From the NCBI GenBank assembly GCA_000961575.1, contig LADP01000025.1:99335-163334 (forward strand): a stretch of DNA of 64,000 bases, given 5' to 3'. Positions 61,345-64,000 of this stretch are shown piece by piece; position 1 is the stretch's first letter; each line of letters opens with the position of its first letter. Source of the DNA: Peptococcaceae bacterium BRH_c8a (GTDB lineage Bacteria; Bacillota; Desulfotomaculia; Desulfotomaculales; Desulfallaceae). The notes under the pieces were generated by a model. It saw only the letters and a program-made list of their open reading frames with translations. It searched no databases and had not been told where the DNA came from. The translations under genes and the position numbers were made by a program.

Positions 61345-62637
61345 CTACATCACCCCTAAAATCACTTCGTCTTTTAACAACTGCCACCGCAATTCATCCG
61401 GGATGCTGCCGTAACCAAAGTTTTCATCCAGCAAGCGGTCTTGAAAACCCCGTACATCCACTTTCTTGCGCATCAGGTTAAGCAATATTCCGGCCCGTTT
61501 TATCTGTCCCACCAGGACAAACCCGTTTATCGCCCCGTGCTTACCCAGGATAAATTTGCGGTATACCTGGTTATCCGGTTCCAGTTTACTAATGATGTGC
61601 CACTGGTCGCTGTTCTGGTCTGTGACGTTAACCCCAGCGTTAATCAGGTTTACGTTCAAGAAATGCATGGCATTCATACTGGCACCGGCCACCAACTGGC
61701 GTTTGATGCCGGCCATGTTGAAGGCGGCAATCCGGCCGCCCAGATAGGCATTGGGCCATAGCGGCAAGGGCTGGGTTTGACCGGTGACAAAATTGTAAAT
61801 AGAGGCACAGTCGCCGCAGGAGTACACATCGGGTACTGAAGTTTGCATTTGCCGGTCAACTAGGATACCCCGGTCAACCTTGATGGCGGTTCCCTCGGCC
61901 AGTTCGGTCCTGGGGCGGACACCGATACCTACAATTAACAGATCACAAGGGATAACCGTGCCGTCCTTTAAGGTGATGCTTTCCACCAGCTCGCCACCTT
62001 GGATTTGCGCGATGGTGTTGTTGGTGCAAAGCTCTACTCCGGCTTTACGTAGGGTGGCCTCGATGATGCCCGAGGTGGTTTCGTCAACTACCGGGGCCAG
62101 TACTCGGTCGGCCAGTTCCAGCACCCACACGGCCAGACCTCGTTTTTTCAGCACCTCGGCCGCCATCAGGCCAATGACCCCGCCGCCCAGGACAACTGCG
62201 TTTTTGGATTGGGTCAGAAGTTTCTCAATACCCAGCAGGTCATTAAAACTGTGAAAACTAAAAACATTTTTTTTATCTAAGCCGTCCATGGGCGGGTAGA
62301 TAGGTTTGCCACCGGTGGCCAGGAGTAGTTTGCCATAGCCAATCTTGTCACCGCCGGCCAGTTCAACTTCCTTGCGCTCCAGATCCAGGGCGGTGGCTTT
62401 TTGGCCGCCCAGCAGGGTGACCCCGGCGTTTTGGTAAAAGTTAACCGGTCGATAGTACATCTGATCCCGGCCGATGGCGCCGGATAAATAGTAAGGAATC
62501 AGGGCTCTTGAGTAAACGTGGTGTTCCTCTTCGGCGATTAGGCCAATAGAACTCTGTTTGCTTATGCTTCTGAGTCCTTCTATACAACCCACGGCCCCGG
62601 CCGAGTTCCCGATGATTAGGTAATCAAATTTCTTCAT
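61345..62637 (-). CDS. FAD-dependent NAD(P)H oxidoreductase of the glutamate synthase operon
   Basis: In the 430-residue protein an N-terminal FAD site (YLIIGNSAGAVGCIEG) and a second nucleotide site (NAVVLGGGVIGLMAAEVLKK) place it in the pyridine-nucleotide disulfide oxidoreductase family. SVPDVYSCGDCASIYN is the FAD-end motif. No redox CxxxxC pair is seen at the FAD site. By position it passes electrons from NAD(P)H to the polyferredoxin and the glutamate synthase core, replacing the usual GltD. Confidence 0.9.
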   Translation of the reverse strand: MKKFDYLIIGNSAGAVGCIEGLRSISKQSSIGLIAEEEHHVYSRALIPYYLSGAIGRDQMYYRPVNFYQNAGVTLLGGQKATALDLERKEVELAGGDKIGYGKLLLATGGKPIYPPMDGLDKKNVFSFHSFNDLLGIEKLLTQSKNAVVLGGGVIGLMAAEVLKKRGLAVWVLELADRVLAPVVDETTSGIIEATLRKAGVELCTNNTIAQIQGGELVESITLKDGTVIPCDLLIVGIGVRPRTELAEGTAIKVDRGILVDRQMQTSVPDVYSCGDCASIYNFVTGQTQPLPLWPNAYLGGRIAAFNMAGIKRQLVAGASMNAMHFLNVNLINAGVNVTDQNSDQWHIISKLEPDNQVYRKFILGKHGAINGFVLVGQIKRAGILLNLMRKKVDVRGFQDRLLDENFGYGSIPDELRWQLLKDEVILGVM

Positions 62638-62711
62638 TAAAAAATCTCCTCCATCAAGAGTTTAAAGTTACAGGATTTCAAGCAATCCAAGCCTGTAAAT
62701 TAATTAACTGC

Positions 62712-63149
62712 CTAATCTTCAACGTATATAAGTGCCTCGTTGGGGCAGTGGCTGACACAGTACCTTGTTTCCAGGCCGGCGCACAGGTCGCATTTGATAA
62801 TCTCCCGTTTTTGCTCGTTGATTAAAATACTGCCATAAGGGCAGGTTAGCACGCAGCTGTAGCAGCCCACGCATTTTGAACTATCGTGCTCCACATGCCC
62901 GGAGACCGGGTTTTTGGTCAGTGCCCCACTGATGCAGGCGGTCACGCAGTCGGGTTCCTGGCAGTGCCGGCATTGCCAGGCAAAAGTCACCGGCAAATTT
63001 TCCTCCACGATTACTCTGGGCAGGGGTTTGGTATCCTCGTAGAGAAAGGCCTTAATAATATTTTTAGATTTGGAATGAGCTACGGCGCACCATACCTCAC
63101 ATAAATGACACCCAATGCAGACTTCCGGTTTTACAACAACTTTTCCCAT
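62712..63149 (-). CDS. Polyferredoxin with four 4Fe-4S clusters
   Basis: The ATG at 63149 (MGKVVVKPEVCIGCHLCEVW) follows GAGAGGAAGGGTACT; upstream codons are leader RNA. The 145-residue protein has four Cys groups (CIGCHLCEVWC, CRHCQEPDCVTAC, CVGCYSCVLTCP, CDLC...CVSHCP) in the arrangement of HycB/DmsB-type electron-transfer subunits. It is the first gene of the split glutamate synthase operon and its likely electron carrier. Confidence 0.92.
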   Translation of the reverse strand: MGKVVVKPEVCIGCHLCEVWCAVAHSKSKNIIKAFLYEDTKPLPRVIVEENLPVTFAWQCRHCQEPDCVTACISGALTKNPVSGHVEHDSSKCVGCYSCVLTCPYGSILINEQKREIIKCDLCAGLETRYCVSHCPNEALIYVED

Positions 63150-63182
63150 AGTACCCTTCCTCTCGTGCGTATTAAGTCTGAT

Positions 63183-63245
63183 AAAAAAACAAAGCCCACT
63201 AGACATGTATGTATCGCAACACACGCCTGGTGGGCTCCATTGCCC
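63183..63245 (-). promoter_or_regulatory. ANTAR-type hairpin and terminator 2 of the glutamate synthase leader
   Basis: The minus strand has GGGC-AATGGA-GCCC (63245-63232), with an A1/G4 hexaloop. The AGCCCAC arm then pairs with GTGGGCT, followed by TTGTTTTTTT, as the terminator. The ribosome site is about 25 bases further on. Confidence 0.78.
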
Positions 63246-63304
63246 TGTAAACATCCGGATCGTCTTCGCTCCAAATGTTAGGTTAAATTTTACTGTTTGG
63301 AGTA

Positions 63305-63322
63305 AACCCCGTCTTTGGGGTT
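63305..63322 (-). promoter_or_regulatory. Additional ANTAR-type hexaloop hairpin
   Basis: AACCCCAAAGACGGGGTT on the minus strand: a 6-bp stem closing the hexaloop AAAGAC (A1, G4). It lies between the two terminators and would be the first hairpin of the pair for terminator 2. Confidence 0.7.
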
Positions 63323-63330
63323 AAGTCTAG

Positions 63331-63393
63331 ATAAAAATAAAAACGTCCCAGACAAACCTGTGTAAACAGGCCTGAATGGGACGTCATTGCCCC
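63331..63393 (-). promoter_or_regulatory. ANTAR-type hairpin and terminator 1 of the glutamate synthase leader
   Basis: The minus strand has GGGGC-AATGAC-GTCCC (63393-63378) with an A1/G4 hexaloop. The ACGTCCCA arm pairs with TGGGACGT, followed by TTTTATTTTTAT. It starts about 20 bases after the predicted transcription start. Confidence 0.78.
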
Positions 63394-63413
63394 TAATTAA
63401 ATTCTGTAAAAAT

Positions 63414-63442
63414 ATTATACGTATTTAACGGACAAAAATCAA
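63414..63442 (-). promoter_or_regulatory. Promoter of the glutamate synthase operon
   Basis: TTGATT (63442-63437) and TATAAT (63419-63414) are 17 bases apart on the minus strand. Transcription would begin near 63407 and enter the ANTAR leader at once. Confidence 0.65.
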
Positions 63443-63663
63443 TAGTAATCAATTATTTATTTTATCATCTAAAATTACTTTTTAGCCTTTATATTACGTT
63501 TTATTTGCATCACGGGTCTTTGACACTTGCTTTAATATAGAAATCTCTGCAAGCCTTGAAAACAGGGCTTTTTTTATTGGAAAACTGTCAAATTTTCTCC
63601 AATAGATGTTGCGTAATTTTGCGTAATGTGTTATAATATAAGGGATTGGAGGGGTTTCTTACC

Positions 63664-64000
63664 GTGCGACTTAGTATATCCAAGTCTAAAAATGCTACTT
63701 CACTTTATGTCATACAATCCGTTTACGAAAACGGTAAACGTTCTACCAGAGTTGTTGAAAAGTTGGGAACGGTTGCTGAATTACAGGAAAAACTAAATGG
63801 GCAAGAACCCATTAAATGGGCTAAAGCATACATAGATGAGCTAAACAAAAAAGAAAAAGAGCAATCGCGTGAAGTCATCGTTAAGTATTCACCATCCAAA
63901 TTAATTTCCAAAGACCAACAGCACATCTTCAACGGCGGTTATCTTTTCCTCCAGCAGATCTATCATGAACTCAATCTTCACAAGGTTTCCGCTAAGATAT
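63664..64000 (+). CDS. IS1634/IS1549-type transposase, 5-prime part
   Basis: A GTG at 63664 follows TTGGAGGGG. The visible 112 residues begin VRLSISKSKNATSLYVIQSV and contain RVVEKLGTVAELQEKLNGQE, the usual N-terminus of IS1634/IS1549 (IS4-related) transposases. The gene runs off the right edge. A terminator-like hairpin (AAGCC/GGGCTT plus T-run) lies near 63557-63580. The left IS end was not identified. Confidence 0.85.
   Translation, partial: MRLSISKSKNATSLYVIQSVYENGKRSTRVVEKLGTVAELQEKLNGQEPIKWAKAYIDELNKKEKEQSREVIVKYSPSKLISKDQQHIFNGGYLFLQQIYHELNLHKVSAKI

Noticed and set aside
62712..63254. Longer polyferredoxin starting at 63254
   Set aside because: The extra codons are leader RNA with a terminator; ATG 63149 has a strong ribosome site and starts like the family.
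1..64000. CRISPR array or cas genes
   Set aside because: No regularly spaced repeats and no Cas-like protein were found.

Overview
The window looks like the chromosome of an anaerobic, spore-forming Gram-positive bacterium of the Desulfotomaculum/Pelotomaculum type (Peptococcaceae or relatives). The reasons are a cotJ spore-coat operon, rubrerythrin, GGAGG-type ribosome binding sites, frequent GTG/TTG starts, c-di-GMP-I riboswitches, copper-amine-oxidase-type stalk proteins and a split, archaeal-style glutamate synthase. The genus is inferred from gene content, not proven.

Positions 1-23,000 are an AT-rich accessory island of mobile and plasmid-like pieces. It holds a Tn3-type resolvase with a res-like site, an orphan structured RNA, and a complete IS4-type insertion sequence (1589-5184) with 16-bp inverted ends and a 7-bp target duplication. 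A group II intron sits inside the catalytic Glu codon of that transposase. Next come a ParA ATPase, a decayed nucleotidyltransferase, a VapBC-like pair with a frameshifted toxin, a riboswitch-controlled comFB-like gene, a frameshifted ECF sigma factor with its DUF4179 anti-sigma factor, and small membrane and zinc-ribbon proteins. The island ends with a replication-relaxation protein, a RusA-like protein, a nested inverted-repeat site, three secreted proteins and two tandem Rep-like winged-helix genes. It stops at a cotJ operon whose third gene is cut after 34 codons.

Positions 23,000-45,500 are ordinary core genome: an SDR protein, sbcDC, a cadmium/zinc ATPase with its ArsR regulator, rubrerythrin, an enoyl-CoA hydratase, a GAF-PAS-GGDEF-HD-GYP protein under a c-di-GMP riboswitch, a universal stress protein with a CRP/FNR-like site over its -35 box, a GntR/ABC operon, tRNA-Arg(CCG), lactate dehydrogenase, tsaE-tsaB-rimI, a Spo0F-like regulator, a PuuD-like amidohydrolase, mazEF and an orphan ilvN.

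Positions 45,600-63,400 form a nitrogen-assimilation block: two type I glutamine synthetases, an FMN glutamate-synthase-like protein, two ANTAR response regulators, asparagine synthetase, and a five-gene operon (polyferredoxin, FAD oxidoreductase, and the three glutamate synthase domains as separate proteins). Leaders of several of these genes carry RNA hairpins with a six-base loop having A at position 1 and G at position 4, each overlapping an intrinsic terminator. This is the known substrate form for ANTAR antiterminators. I infer that the two local ANTAR proteins control the whole block by antitermination. The window ends inside an IS1634/IS1549-type transposase gene.
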